DNA of 64,000 nt from Sphingomonadaceae bacterium. GTDB taxonomy: Bacteria; Pseudomonadota; Alphaproteobacteria; Sphingomonadales; Sphingomonadaceae. The notes under the pieces are model-generated. The model ran no database searches. It had not been told where the DNA came from and was given only the letters and a program-made list of their open reading frames with translations. The stretch lies in NCBI GenBank assembly GCA_024236155.1, contig JACKLA010000006.1, positions 1 through 64,000 on the forward strand, in the 5' to 3' direction. Made by a program: the position numbers and the translations under genes. This document shows positions 51,885 to 60,570 of the stretch, piece by piece (position 1 is the stretch's first letter; every line of letters starts with the position of its first letter).

Positions 51885-52415
51885 ATGATCGCCGACGAGC
51901 CGACACTGGCCCGGCTGATGGCAGCATCGCAAGGCGGCGACAAGCAGGCCTACACCGTTCTGCTGAGCGAGGTGCAGCTGTGGCTGGAACGCTATTTCCG
52001 CCGCCGCAGCGCGCCCGCCATGCTCGACGACCTGGTGCAGGACGTGATGCTGGCGGTGCACAACAAGCGCGCCACATGGGACAGCTCGCGCCCGTTCCTG
52101 CCCTGGCTGGCGGCCATCGCGCGCTATCGCTGGATCGACCATTTGCGCAAAGTCTATCGCAGCGAGGAAGATGCGCTGGAGGATCACGACGCGCCCGAAG
52201 ACAGCGAGGAGGAGGCCGTGCTCGCCCGCCTCAGCCTCGAACGCATGTTCGGCAATATACCGGACAAGCAATCCGAAGCGATCGAACTGGTGAAGATCGA
52301 AGGCCTCTCCATACGCGAGGCAGCCGAGCGGACCGGACAATCCGAATCCGCCGTAAAAGTGAATATCCATCGCGGCCTCAAGAAACTCGCCGCGCTTGTA
52401 GAAAAGGCAGACTGA
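51885..52415 (+). CDS. sigF: ECF sigma factor SigF-like
   Basis: The 176-residue ECF sigma factor has region 2 (ERYFRRRSAPAMLDDLVQDVMLAVH, RYRWIDHLRKVYR) and region 4 (EAIELVKIEGLSIREAAERTGQSESAVKVNIHRG). It is paired with an NrsF-type anti-sigma factor, as in Caulobacter sigma-F, which responds to heavy metals. It presumably recognises the GTAACC/CGAA promoters of this locus, including its own. Confidence 0.9.
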   Translation: MIADEPTLARLMAASQGGDKQAYTVLLSEVQLWLERYFRRRSAPAMLDDLVQDVMLAVHNKRATWDSSRPFLPWLAAIARYRWIDHLRKVYRSEEDALEDHDAPEDSEEEAVLARLSLERMFGNIPDKQSEAIELVKIEGLSIREAAERTGQSESAVKVNIHRGLKKLAALVEKAD

Positions 52416-52416
52416 C

Positions 52417-53073
52417 ATGACCCCCGAAACCGGCAGGCGTGCTCCCAATCCGCTTATCGACCAGCTGGCCGAAGATCTGGCACCGGTCCGCACGCTCAAG
52501 CTGCGGAACGGCCTGGCGCTGGTCACGCTCGCGCTTGTCGCAACCGTGCTCGCGGTCGAGTTTATCAAAGGCTTGTGGATGGTCGGCATTACCGGCGATG
52601 CGTCGCCCTTCTTCTATATCGGCACCGGGCTGCTGCTGGTGCTCGGCGCTGCCGCCGCCACATCGGTTGTGACCATGGCCAGCCCGCGCGTCGGCAATCG
52701 GAATGAAGGGCCCAAATGGGCGCTCGCCATGGCCATGGTGCTGCCCGGCGCCGCATTGCTGACGCTGCTGGGCAAGGGGCCGAGCGTGGCCGCGCTGGGC
52801 CACACGCCCGGCCTGCACTGCCTCGAAAGCGGGGTTGCATCGTCGCTGCTTGTCGCGGGTGCGCTGGTGCTGTGGCTGCGGCGCGGTGCGCCGGTGTCGC
52901 CCAACACCGCCGGGCTGCTGGTCGGCATCGCCTCGACCGCGCTGGGCAGTGCCGCCTATGGCCTGTCGTGCCAGCTCGACAGCATGATCCACATCGGCAT
53001 CTGGCACGCGGCCCCGGTCGCGGTGGGCGCCGTGGTCGGTCGCTTCGCCCTGCCCCCGCTGATCAGGTGGTAG
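52417..53073 (+). CDS. nrsF: NrsF/DUF1109-family membrane anti-sigma factor
   Basis: The 218-residue protein has six transmembrane helices and two conserved cysteines, Cys135 (GLHCLE) and Cys185 (LSCQLDSM), in the positions known to sense metals in Caulobacter NrsF. It would hold SigF at the membrane until metal binding to the cysteines releases it. It starts 1 base after sigF. Its 3' end overlaps the convergent pseudogene by 11 bases. Confidence 0.92.
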   Translation: MTPETGRRAPNPLIDQLAEDLAPVRTLKLRNGLALVTLALVATVLAVEFIKGLWMVGITGDASPFFYIGTGLLLVLGAAAATSVVTMASPRVGNRNEGPKWALAMAMVLPGAALLTLLGKGPSVAALGHTPGLHCLESGVASSLLVAGALVLWLRRGAPVSPNTAGLLVGIASTALGSAAYGLSCQLDSMIHIGIWHAAPVAVGAVVGRFALPPLIRW

Positions 53074-53568
53074 GCGACGCTTCGAGCAGGTGCCAGGCCT
53101 CACGGTATGTCTCGGCCCAACCCGATGCGTATTCGGGCAGGGCGAGATTGTCATAGCCCGGGAGGAAGCGCCTGAAATCGCTATCCTTGCGTTGCTGCCC
53201 CTTGGCACCTGGCAACTCCAGCCAGCGCCGATACAGGTTGAGAGCGCCTGCGCCACGACAGCGGCGGGCACGACATAGGTGAACGGGGCGGCATCGCTGC
53301 CGAAGGCAAAATCCACGAAACAGTAGAGCATATTGGCCGACACAAGGCCTTCGTGCTTCTTCGACATATGCCAGCCGCCATCCGCGCCGGTGTTGTTGCG
53401 GGTCTTGACCTGTATCGCCCACAGCCGGTCGCCCGTGGCGTTGGTCACGACGATATCGCAATTGGGCGCCCCTGCCGGGGCCAGCGCGGCGATATGATTG
53501 CGGCGCAGCAGCTCGCTCATCACGAAGTGCTCACCGGCAGCACCGGTCAGTGTCGACTTGCCGACCAT
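53063..53568 (-). pseudogene. PD-(D/E)XK nuclease-like protein, frameshifted
   Basis: The frame from ATG 53568 encodes GAAGEHFVMSELLRRN, APNCDIVVTN and WAIQVKTR, a PD-(D/E)XK-like core (E, D, Q-x-K). At about 53238-53240 the frame is broken: the expected C-terminus (YRRWLELPGAKGQQRKDSDF, then YREAWHLL) continues in the next frame to the stop at 53063. Adding one A to the run TCAACC would restore a 168-residue protein. It may be a real mutation or a sequencing error. It begins 1 base after the zntB-like stop. Confidence 0.8.
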
Positions 53569-53569
53569 C

Positions 53570-54601
53570 CTACAGCCATTTCCATTTCCAGAAGAACACC
53601 AGCTGCCCGACCAGGATTGCAGCGCACAGGGCAACTACGATCCAGAAGGCGTTGCCATCATCCACCCCCGGTATCCCGCCGACATTGATGCCGAGGAGCC
53701 CGGTGAGGAAACCCAGCGGCAGGAAAATCGCCGCGACAATGGTGAGGATGTAGTTCGTCCGGTCGCTGCTGGCGATGGCGCGGGCGCGCAGTTCGTCGAG
53801 CAGCACCACCGCGCTTTCCTTGCTGATATCGATATCGTCGAGATAGCGTCGCAGCCGGTCGATGGTTTCGGCCATTTCGCGCCGGTCGTGTTCCTCGAAC
53901 CACGCAGGCGCATCGCGGCTGATGCTCTCGAAGGCGGCGTGCTGCGGGCCCATATGCCGCTTGAGAGCGAGGCAATTGCGCCGGATGGTGGTGATCTTGG
54001 GCAGGATCTGGTCGCCCACCACATCGAGGTCCATCTCCTCGCACTCGTCGATATGCTCGTTCATGTCGACGATCGACGCATTCATCCGCGCAATCATGTT
54101 CTCGGTCAGCGACGTGATCAGCGAGCCGACATCGTTGGGGCCATGGCCGGCATCGATCTCGGCCAGCGTATCGCGCGGGGTCTGCAGGGCATAGCGGCGC
54201 AGGGTGATCAGCCGTTTGCCATCGGACCACAGCTGCATCGAGACCATGTCTTCGGGCTCGGCACCGGGATTGAAGTTGATCCCGCGCAAAGTCGCAACCA
54301 GCGCATCGCCTTCACGAAAGGCGCGCGGACGGGTCGCATCGCTGGTCAGCAATTCGGCGGTCGGTTCGGGCACGCCGACAACCTGTTGCAGCCATTCATA
54401 GACCCCGCCGCGATTGCGGCACAGGTGGATCCACAGCACCTCTCCCGGCGTGCGAGGCGCCCAGTCCTGCACGCCCTGCCAGTCGATCACCCGCCCACCG
54501 CCTTGCCCGTCAAGCACGCGGGCGAACAGCAGCGGCGTACCCGGCTCGGTCTGCGGGCCGCAGGGATCGACATCGTCGAGCGGTTCAAATTGGTCGGTCA
54601 C
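53570..54601 (-). CDS. zntB: CorA/ZntB-family divalent cation transporter
   Basis: The 343-residue protein has a large cytoplasmic N-terminal domain with long helices and two C-terminal transmembrane helices: YILTIVAAIFLPLGFLTGLLGINVGG and FWIVVALCAAILVGQLVFFW. The G-I-N motif instead of G-M-N is characteristic of ZntB, linked to zinc transport. GAGG five bases before the GTG at 54601 sets the start. The nuclease-like pseudogene follows in the same operon. Confidence 0.88.
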   Translation of the reverse strand: MTDQFEPLDDVDPCGPQTEPGTPLLFARVLDGQGGGRVIDWQGVQDWAPRTPGEVLWIHLCRNRGGVYEWLQQVVGVPEPTAELLTSDATRPRAFREGDALVATLRGINFNPGAEPEDMVSMQLWSDGKRLITLRRYALQTPRDTLAEIDAGHGPNDVGSLITSLTENMIARMNASIVDMNEHIDECEEMDLDVVGDQILPKITTIRRNCLALKRHMGPQHAAFESISRDAPAWFEEHDRREMAETIDRLRRYLDDIDISKESAVVLLDELRARAIASSDRTNYILTIVAAIFLPLGFLTGLLGINVGGIPGVDDGNAFWIVVALCAAILVGQLVFFWKWKWL

Positions 54602-54632
54602 AAGCGCCTCATGCCCCAAGCCGGGGCGCTTG

Positions 54633-55793
54633 TCATGCCGGTCTGCGCCAGCCCTTCAAACCGATCAGCAGGCGGACGCCGGGGATGGCGCGCCCGATCG
54701 CGTAGAACAGCCAGCATCCCCCGATCGTCGTCAGGACGATGACCACAAAGCTGGTGGCATTTGACAGGCCCGCACGAAGGCACATCCAGCCGACCAGCAC
54801 GATGATCGTCTGGTGGATGATATAGAAGGGGAAGATCGCCTCATTGAGCGTCGCACGCGCCGGATGGTCCCGGTCGAGGAAGCGCCCGGCCATCCCGACC
54901 AGCGCCACGATCATGCACCATGCGTTCACTGCCCTTGCTACGATGAATACCGTGATCAGGCCGACGGGCGCTGGCGTATCACCGGGATATCGCCATTCGA
55001 GCGCCGCAAAGAGCGCATAGGACGCAAGGCCCAGCGCGAGCGCCCATGGCCAGGCCCGCTCCATCGTTTCAAGCACAGTACGGCCCCGGCGCAAGGCGAA
55101 ACCGAACAGGAAAGCAGCAAAGAATATCCAGTGGGCGGGCAGGTCGTCGAACAGTGCATGTGTGTCGGACACTCCGGGCCAGAAAAGCAGGCTGCGCAGC
55201 AATATCCAGCCGATTGGCAGGCCAACCAGCAACAGCGGATGACGGAAGGTCGCCGAGAACGCGCGCGCGGCCAACTCCCTGATGCGGAGCGGCAGCGCGG
55301 CCAGCACCGCGAGCGCGAGCGAATAGGGCCAGAGATAGGCAACGAACCACAGATGTTGCCATGTCGGCAGCACCAGCCCTTCGAGCGTGCCAAAGCGGAA
55401 ATAGTCGTGCAGCCAGAAGTGTCCGAAACCGTGGGGATAGCCATGTTTGCCCATCAGCTCGACCCAGGGCTGCGGCGCGACCACCAGCGCCATGCCGAAC
55501 GCCAGCGGGACCAGCAGCCGCGCGCTGCGGCTGCGGACGAACCCGGCAATCGACGGGTTCTTCGCCAGGATCGCCGCGCTGGCATAGCCCGAGACGAGGA
55601 ACAGCAGCGCCAGCCGCCAGCCATTGGTGAACAGCATCGGGATCGTCACCCATTGCTCGACCGGAGAGGATTTGACGTGCCAGCCCCACGGCACGAAGAA
55701 CATGCCGATATGATAAAAGATCAGCAGGCCAAAGGCACCGATCCTCAACCAGTCCATCCCGTAATGCCGCTTGCCCACGCTTGCGTGTTCCAT
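54633..55793 (-). CDS. Acyltransferase 3 family membrane protein
   Basis: The 386-residue protein has about ten transmembrane helices. The conserved N-terminus GMDWLRIGAFGLLIFYHIGM contains the R-x(n)-H active-site arginine and histidine, and the MLFTNGWRLALLFLVSGY and FPFYIIHQTIIV segments are family features. Such enzymes acylate glycans or glucans, e.g. OpgC. It is divergent from the LytTR gene with 44 bases between the starts. Confidence 0.88.
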   Translation of the reverse strand: MEHASVGKRHYGMDWLRIGAFGLLIFYHIGMFFVPWGWHVKSSPVEQWVTIPMLFTNGWRLALLFLVSGYASAAILAKNPSIAGFVRSRSARLLVPLAFGMALVVAPQPWVELMGKHGYPHGFGHFWLHDYFRFGTLEGLVLPTWQHLWFVAYLWPYSLALAVLAALPLRIRELAARAFSATFRHPLLLVGLPIGWILLRSLLFWPGVSDTHALFDDLPAHWIFFAAFLFGFALRRGRTVLETMERAWPWALALGLASYALFAALEWRYPGDTPAPVGLITVFIVARAVNAWCMIVALVGMAGRFLDRDHPARATLNEAIFPFYIIHQTIIVLVGWMCLRAGLSNATSFVVIVLTTIGGCWLFYAIGRAIPGVRLLIGLKGWRRPA

Positions 55794-55837
55794 CGCTGTT
55801 TGCTCCTTCTCGCTGCAGGGCTAGAGAAGTGCGCAGC

Positions 55838-56722
55838 ATGGGCCAGCGAGAGGGGGCGGAAAGCGGCGCGATTGTGACGAATGGCGAGGCCAGATTGACG
55901 GGCGGCGGGCCCACGGGGACAAGCGGTCACGACAGTGTACGCATCCGCCTGATCGCCTTTGCAACATTCTTCGTCATCACCGTGCTGCAAGCCGTCGCGA
56001 TAAGCTACAGCCGGATCGACGATCTGCGTGATGCCGGACAGCAGGTCGAAGGCTGGCGGATCGCGGTGGACGAGGGGAGCAGCGCGCTGGCCTGGCTGAT
56101 CTGCCTGCTGGTTATCTGGCAACTGGTCGTGTGGTTGCGGCCACCGCGTGTTTCGTGGTTCGCGGCCGTCATCCTGCACGCCATGGCGACCATACCGATA
56201 TCGCTGCTCCATGTCGGGCTGATGGTCACCTTGCGCGAGTTCGCGCACCTGCTTTCGGGCACGGAATACGGTTTCGGCGATGGCGACCTGATGGGTGCGC
56301 TCATCTACGAATATCGCAAGGATGTGATGAGCTACATCTTCATCACCCTTTTCTGCACGGCGGTTCAATGGTTTGCGACCAGCCGCACCGAAGCACCGGG
56401 CGGTGCCCGGCCTGACACGCTCGAAATCGCCAGTGGCTCGACAGTCCACCTCGTGCCCGTAGCGGAAATCGAGTGGCTGGAATCGGCCGGCAACTACGTC
56501 ACCGTTCACTGGCAAAACCGCGAGCTGCTGCATCGTGCGACACTGGCGAGCCTTGCCGAACAATTGGGAGAACAGCGGTTTGCCCGTATCCACCGCAGCC
56601 GGATCGTCCGCCGCGATGCCGTGCGCAAGCTGGAAACACTCCAGAGCGGCGACTTCACGTTGACACTGGACAGCGGCACATGCCTCCGCGGCAGCCGCCG
56701 CTATCGCGACGGGCTGGCGTGA
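55838..56722 (+). CDS. Membrane-bound LytTR-family transcriptional regulator
   Basis: The 294-residue protein has four transmembrane helices (residues about 35-180) and a C-terminal LytTR domain: VAEIEWLESAGNYVTVHW and FARIHRSRIVRRDAV, the family's DNA-contact regions. LytTR domains in this arrangement regulate the divergent neighbour, here probably the acyltransferase. The ATG at 55838 fits the family; the upstream extension lacks similarity. Confidence 0.88.
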   Translation: MGQREGAESGAIVTNGEARLTGGGPTGTSGHDSVRIRLIAFATFFVITVLQAVAISYSRIDDLRDAGQQVEGWRIAVDEGSSALAWLICLLVIWQLVVWLRPPRVSWFAAVILHAMATIPISLLHVGLMVTLREFAHLLSGTEYGFGDGDLMGALIYEYRKDVMSYIFITLFCTAVQWFATSRTEAPGGARPDTLEIASGSTVHLVPVAEIEWLESAGNYVTVHWQNRELLHRATLASLAEQLGEQRFARIHRSRIVRRDAVRKLETLQSGDFTLTLDSGTCLRGSRRYRDGLA

Positions 56723-56934
56723 TCGGCCGCCTCCAGCCGCCGCTTTCCTACAGTCACGCAAACGGCTAGAGTCGCTTTGCCGCTTTGCAGTCGCATTTTC
56801 GCAGCATCAGGACCATATATCGCGCTGCATGATGACGGTTTCCGTCGCAAGGTTACAGTTTTCGCCCAAACCGAGAGTCAGGGGCGAAGACTGTGTCAAC
56901 ACTGTCAACACCTGTCAGGAAACAGGCCGCTCAA

Positions 56935-58071
56935 ATGAATGAAATTCGCCCCTGGCGCACGATCGAACGCCGCAAGTCCCGCCAGATCATGGTGGGTTCG
57001 ACCCCGGTTGGCGGGGATGCGCCGATCACCGTGCAGACGATGACCAACACCCCGACAGAGGATGCGGTGGCGACGATCGACCAGATCCGCCGCTGCGAGG
57101 ATGCCGGGGCGGATATCATCCGCGTGTCCTGCCCGACCGAGGAATCGACCGCGAGTTTCGCGAGGATCGCCAAGGCCGCGCGGGTGCCGCTGGTTGCCGA
57201 TATCCACTTCCACTACAAACGCGCGCTCGAAGCCGCCGATGCCGGCGCAGCCTGCCTGCGGATCAATCCGGGCAATATCGGTTCGTCCGAGCGCGTCGCC
57301 GAAGTGGTGCGCGCGGCCAAGGCCAATGGCTGCGCGATCCGTATCGGCGTCAACGCCGGATCGCTCGAAAAGGACCTGCTCGACAAATATGGCGAGCCTT
57401 GCCCCGAAGCGCTGGTCGAAAGCGCGCTCGACCATATCAAGCTGCTGCAGGATCACGACTTCCACGAATACAAGGTCGCGGTGAAGGCGAGCGATGTGTT
57501 CCTTGCCGTCGCGGCCTATCACGCGCTGGCAGAAACGGTCGACTGCCCGCTCCACCTCGGCATCACCGAGGCGGGCGGGCTGATCGGCGGGACGGTCAAG
57601 TCGTCCATCGGCATCGGCTCGCTATTGTGGGCCGGGATCGGTGACACGATCCGCGTCTCGCTGTCGGCAGAGCCCGAGCAGGAAGTCAAAGTCGGGTTCG
57701 AGATGCTCAAGGCGCTCGGCCTGCGCACGCGCGGCGTCCGCGTGGTTTCCTGCCCTTCATGCTCGCGCCAGGGTTTCGATGTGATCCACACGGTAGAGGC
57801 GCTGGAAAAGCGGCTCGAGCACATCAAGACGCCGATGAGCCTCTCGGTCCTCGGCTGCGTGGTCAACGGCCCGGGCGAAGCGCGCGAGACCGATATTGGC
57901 CTGACCGGCGGCGGCAACGGCAAGCACATGGTCTATCTCTCGGGCATGAAGGACCATCATATCGAGGACGGCGCGATGCTCGACCACATCGTCTCGCTGG
58001 TCGAAAAGAAGGCCGCCGAGATCGAGGATACGATGAACGACGCCGGGCAGGCTACCGAGGCCGCAGAGTAA
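56935..58071 (+). CDS. ispG: (E)-4-hydroxy-3-methylbut-2-enyl-diphosphate synthase IspG
   Basis: The 378-residue enzyme catalyses the penultimate MEP-pathway step. The TIM-barrel N-terminal part has GGDAPITVQTMTNTPT and LVADIHFHYK; the C-terminal 4Fe-4S domain has CPSCSRQGF and VLGCVVNGPGEA. ATG 56935 (MNEIRPWRTIERR) matches the usual N-terminus; GTG 56893 (14 residues longer) has a better-spaced AGGGGCG and is an alternative. Confidence 0.94.
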   Translation: MNEIRPWRTIERRKSRQIMVGSTPVGGDAPITVQTMTNTPTEDAVATIDQIRRCEDAGADIIRVSCPTEESTASFARIAKAARVPLVADIHFHYKRALEAADAGAACLRINPGNIGSSERVAEVVRAAKANGCAIRIGVNAGSLEKDLLDKYGEPCPEALVESALDHIKLLQDHDFHEYKVAVKASDVFLAVAAYHALAETVDCPLHLGITEAGGLIGGTVKSSIGIGSLLWAGIGDTIRVSLSAEPEQEVKVGFEMLKALGLRTRGVRVVSCPSCSRQGFDVIHTVEALEKRLEHIKTPMSLSVLGCVVNGPGEARETDIGLTGGGNGKHMVYLSGMKDHHIEDGAMLDHIVSLVEKKAAEIEDTMNDAGQATEAAE

Positions 58072-58102
58072 GGCGCGGCCGAATATTTTGGGAGGAAGTT
58101 GA

Positions 58103-58876
58103 GTGAACAAGACTGGATTGATCGCCATTGCAGCCACCAGCATTGCGCTTGCCGCCTGCTCCGCCGAAAAGCCGGTGAGCAATGAGGAAGCCGTGCCTCA
58201 ATTGCTGGCGAAAACGGTCGATATGACGCCCGAACAGATGCTCAAGCGCAAGTCGAGCCAGATCCTCGAGGAATTCGCGACGATGGCAATCGGCTTTGCC
58301 GGAGACAAGAAGGATGCGTGGGACAAGGCGCGGTTCGACAAGGAGCTCGACGCCGCTTACGCCCCGCTGGCCGCGCAGATCGATGCCCGCTTTGCCAAGG
58401 CCGTCGCAGGCAAGATGGAAGATGGCCAGGGGGCAAAGCTGCTCGCCATGCTGGACGATGAGGATACGGCCAAGATCATGAAATGCGCTTTTTCGCCGAA
58501 GACCGGCGAGCAGGGTGATCCTTGGACCCATTGCGAAGGCCAGACCGGGGCCAAGGCGAGCGAAGAAGCAAGGGCCGGGTTCAACACCGCCGCCGGCTAT
58601 TTCGCCGATGTCCTGCTGCAGGACGAAGCCCTCGCCGCAGCGATGGGTTACGCCACCTGTGGCGTGATCGCCAAATACGGCGAGGATATCAGCCGCGACA
58701 ATCTCCAGATCAGCTTCGACACGACCGAGATCGGACCGGCCGGGGTGAAAATTCCCTGTCCCGAATACGATCGGCTCGCGGCCGACCTGCTCACAGGTGA
58801 CCTCCCGGCCCATTTCCCAGAGGCCGCGACAGGTGGTGGGTCGAAGGCTGGGGCGAAGAGTGGGGGCGGCGAATAG
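58103..58876 (+). CDS. Lipoprotein of unknown function
   Basis: The 257-residue protein starts at GTG 58103 with GGGAGGAAG upstream. The N-terminus IAATSIALAAC is a lipobox with Cys19. The mature part is mainly helical, with four further cysteines (MKCAF, THCEG, ATCGV, IPCPE) that could form two disulfides. The tail is Gly/Ser/Lys-rich. I recognise no family. The thioredoxin-like gene follows 2 bases later. Confidence 0.75.
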   Translation: MNKTGLIAIAATSIALAACSAEKPVSNEEAVPQLLAKTVDMTPEQMLKRKSSQILEEFATMAIGFAGDKKDAWDKARFDKELDAAYAPLAAQIDARFAKAVAGKMEDGQGAKLLAMLDDEDTAKIMKCAFSPKTGEQGDPWTHCEGQTGAKASEEARAGFNTAAGYFADVLLQDEALAAAMGYATCGVIAKYGEDISRDNLQISFDTTEIGPAGVKIPCPEYDRLAADLLTGDLPAHFPEAATGGGSKAGAKSGGGE

Positions 58877-58878
58877 GG

Positions 58879-59412
58879 ATGTTCCTTCGCCTGTTCCTTG
58901 CCGCCTTCCTGCTCGCCTCGCCATGGTCGGTGGCGGCCCGGCAGGACGAAACACCGCCCGCGATCGAGGAGGCTCCGGCGCATCCCGAAGCCTCGCCCTA
59001 CGCGGAAATTCCCGAGATTGCCGCCATCGCGCATTTCGAAGGTGTGCGGGCAGCAGCGATCCTGCACGGCAAGCGGCTGGTCGCGGTTTTCGGGGCGAAC
59101 TGGTGCCATGACAGCCGCGCGCTGGCCGGATGGCTCGAAACCCCGCGATTTCGCACGCTGACCGACAAGCACTTCTTAGTGGTCTATATCGACGCGGGCA
59201 GGCCGCAGGACGGCGCAGGACGCAACATGGCGCTCGCCGCGCGTCTGGGTGTCAGCGATATCGAGGGTACGCCCAACCTGCTGGTGCTCGACCCGGCCAG
59301 TGGCAAGCTGCTCAACACGCCCGAAAGCGCCAAGGGCTGGCGCGATGCCGCAAGCCGCAGTGCGGATGCGATCTTCGACGAGCTGGCGAGCTATGCGCCC
59401 GGCGCCGGATAG
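58879..59412 (+). CDS. Thioredoxin-like secreted protein with degenerate active site
   Basis: The 177-residue protein has a signal peptide (cleavage near VAARQ) and a thioredoxin fold: LVAVFGANWCHDSRAL, then HFLVVYID and the cis-proline loop EGTPNLLVLD. The active site is C-H-D-S: the second cysteine of C-x-x-C is replaced by Ser79 and there is no other cysteine. A disulfide-reductase role is therefore unlikely; a single-cysteine role or mere chaperoning is possible. It is next to the cysteine-containing lipoprotein. Confidence 0.85.
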   Translation: MFLRLFLAAFLLASPWSVAARQDETPPAIEEAPAHPEASPYAEIPEIAAIAHFEGVRAAAILHGKRLVAVFGANWCHDSRALAGWLETPRFRTLTDKHFLVVYIDAGRPQDGAGRNMALAARLGVSDIEGTPNLLVLDPASGKLLNTPESAKGWRDAASRSADAIFDELASYAPGAG

Positions 59413-59480
59413 GCGGGATCGAAAAAACCAACAGTGACGCATTTTACAGAGCGTTAAGCGCAAGCGGTTAGGATGGCGCC

Positions 59481-60035
59481 ATGATCGAACGCGCTGTCTT
59501 CGGGGCGGGCATACTGTTGCTCGCCGTCTACACCTTCACTCCTCGCGAGGATGCGGGTGGAGTCGCCGATGCCGATGCACCCGCCGAAACCGGCAAGCCC
59601 GAGGCTGCCAACGGCTGGGGCAAGCCCAAAGTCGCGGCTGCGCAGCGCAAGACCAGCTACACATCCGGCGGGCAAACCATCCTGCCGCGCAACCGCGACG
59701 GGCATTTCTATGCCGATATCCGGGTGAACGGATCAACCAACCGCTTCCTCGTCGATACCGGTGCAAGCGTTGTCGCTCTTACCGCAGGCGATGCGCAGGC
59801 TGCCGGGCTGACATGGGACGACAGCGAGGTACGGGAGATCGGCAGCGGGGCGAGCGGGGCGGTTTATGGTGTGCCGGTAGTGCTCGACGAGGTCAGCCTC
59901 GATGGACACGAGGCGCGCGCGGTCCCGGCGGTGATCATTCCCGAGGGGTTGGAAATCTCACTGCTCGGCCAGTCGTTCCTCAACAAGATCGACGCAATTT
60001 CGGTCCGCAATGACGAGATGGTTCTGGGCGAATAA
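59481..60035 (+). CDS. Retropepsin-like aspartic protease, clan AA (TIGR02281 type)
   Basis: The 184-residue protein has an N-terminal transmembrane helix (FGAGILLLAVYTF) and a retropepsin-like domain with FLVDTGASVVAL (catalytic Asp92) and the second conserved region VIIPEGLEISLLGQSFLNK. This single-domain membrane-anchored form is common in alphaproteobacteria and presumably dimerises, with its active site in the periplasm. Substrates are not known. The gene converges with the next secreted-protein gene. Confidence 0.88.
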   Translation: MIERAVFGAGILLLAVYTFTPREDAGGVADADAPAETGKPEAANGWGKPKVAAAQRKTSYTSGGQTILPRNRDGHFYADIRVNGSTNRFLVDTGASVVALTAGDAQAAGLTWDDSEVREIGSGASGAVYGVPVVLDEVSLDGHEARAVPAVIIPEGLEISLLGQSFLNKIDAISVRNDEMVLGE

Positions 60036-60044
60036 CCCCGTATC

Positions 60045-60515
60045 TCAAAAGTAGATATCGATGTAGTCGGTCAGGCCGTCGCACCATTCGAATTCGCGCA
60101 GCCGGTAGTATTTCCGGTTCTGGGTGATGGCGAAACGCCATTGCTTGTTCGCCTGGCATACCCGGCCTGCATCGGGCGTTTCGGAAATGCGGATCAGCCC
60201 ATCGAGGACGAAATAGTCCGGCCCGGCTTCGACCACCTCGCCATCGAGCCACAGCGTCCCGGCGCCCTTCGGGTCGATCTGGCCGCCCGACAACCGGACT
60301 GTGCCATCCGGCAATGATCGAACCATGGCGACCCCGCGATCCTCCCAACTGATCCACTGAAGGGTAATACCGCTATTGCCGGCAAGGCGCTCCAGCGTTC
60401 CGGCGTCCAGAAGCGGCACGTCCGCACCCGGAGCATGGTGATCCGCCGCAACCGGGGGCGCGGCCACGATCATCGCCGCCAGCACGACGGCCGAGCTCTT
60501 CAGGACATTTCGCAT
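60045..60515 (-). CDS. Secreted protein of unknown function
   Basis: The 156-residue protein has a signal peptide (VLKSSAVVLAAMIVAAPPVAA). The mature part is mostly beta-strand and contains two cysteines (RVCQANK, FEWCDGL), likely a disulfide. GGGAGG lies 7 bases before ATG 60515; GTG 60518 is also possible. I recognise no named family, although similar sphingomonad proteins are likely. It is divergent from the L,D-transpeptidase-like gene. Confidence 0.75.
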   Translation of the reverse strand: MRNVLKSSAVVLAAMIVAAPPVAADHHAPGADVPLLDAGTLERLAGNSGITLQWISWEDRGVAMVRSLPDGTVRLSGGQIDPKGAGTLWLDGEVVEAGPDYFVLDGLIRISETPDAGRVCQANKQWRFAITQNRKYYRLREFEWCDGLTDYIDIYF

Positions 60516-60570
60516 CACCGATCCTCCCGTTCACCTTTCGGTTAGCGCAACCTATGTTATGAGGGGCAAG

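Noticed and set aside
52378..53568. Reading the nuclease-like frame onward as one 400-residue protein
   Set aside because: After about 53240 the frame is antisense to nrsF and has no family similarity; the true C-terminus is in another frame ending at 53063.
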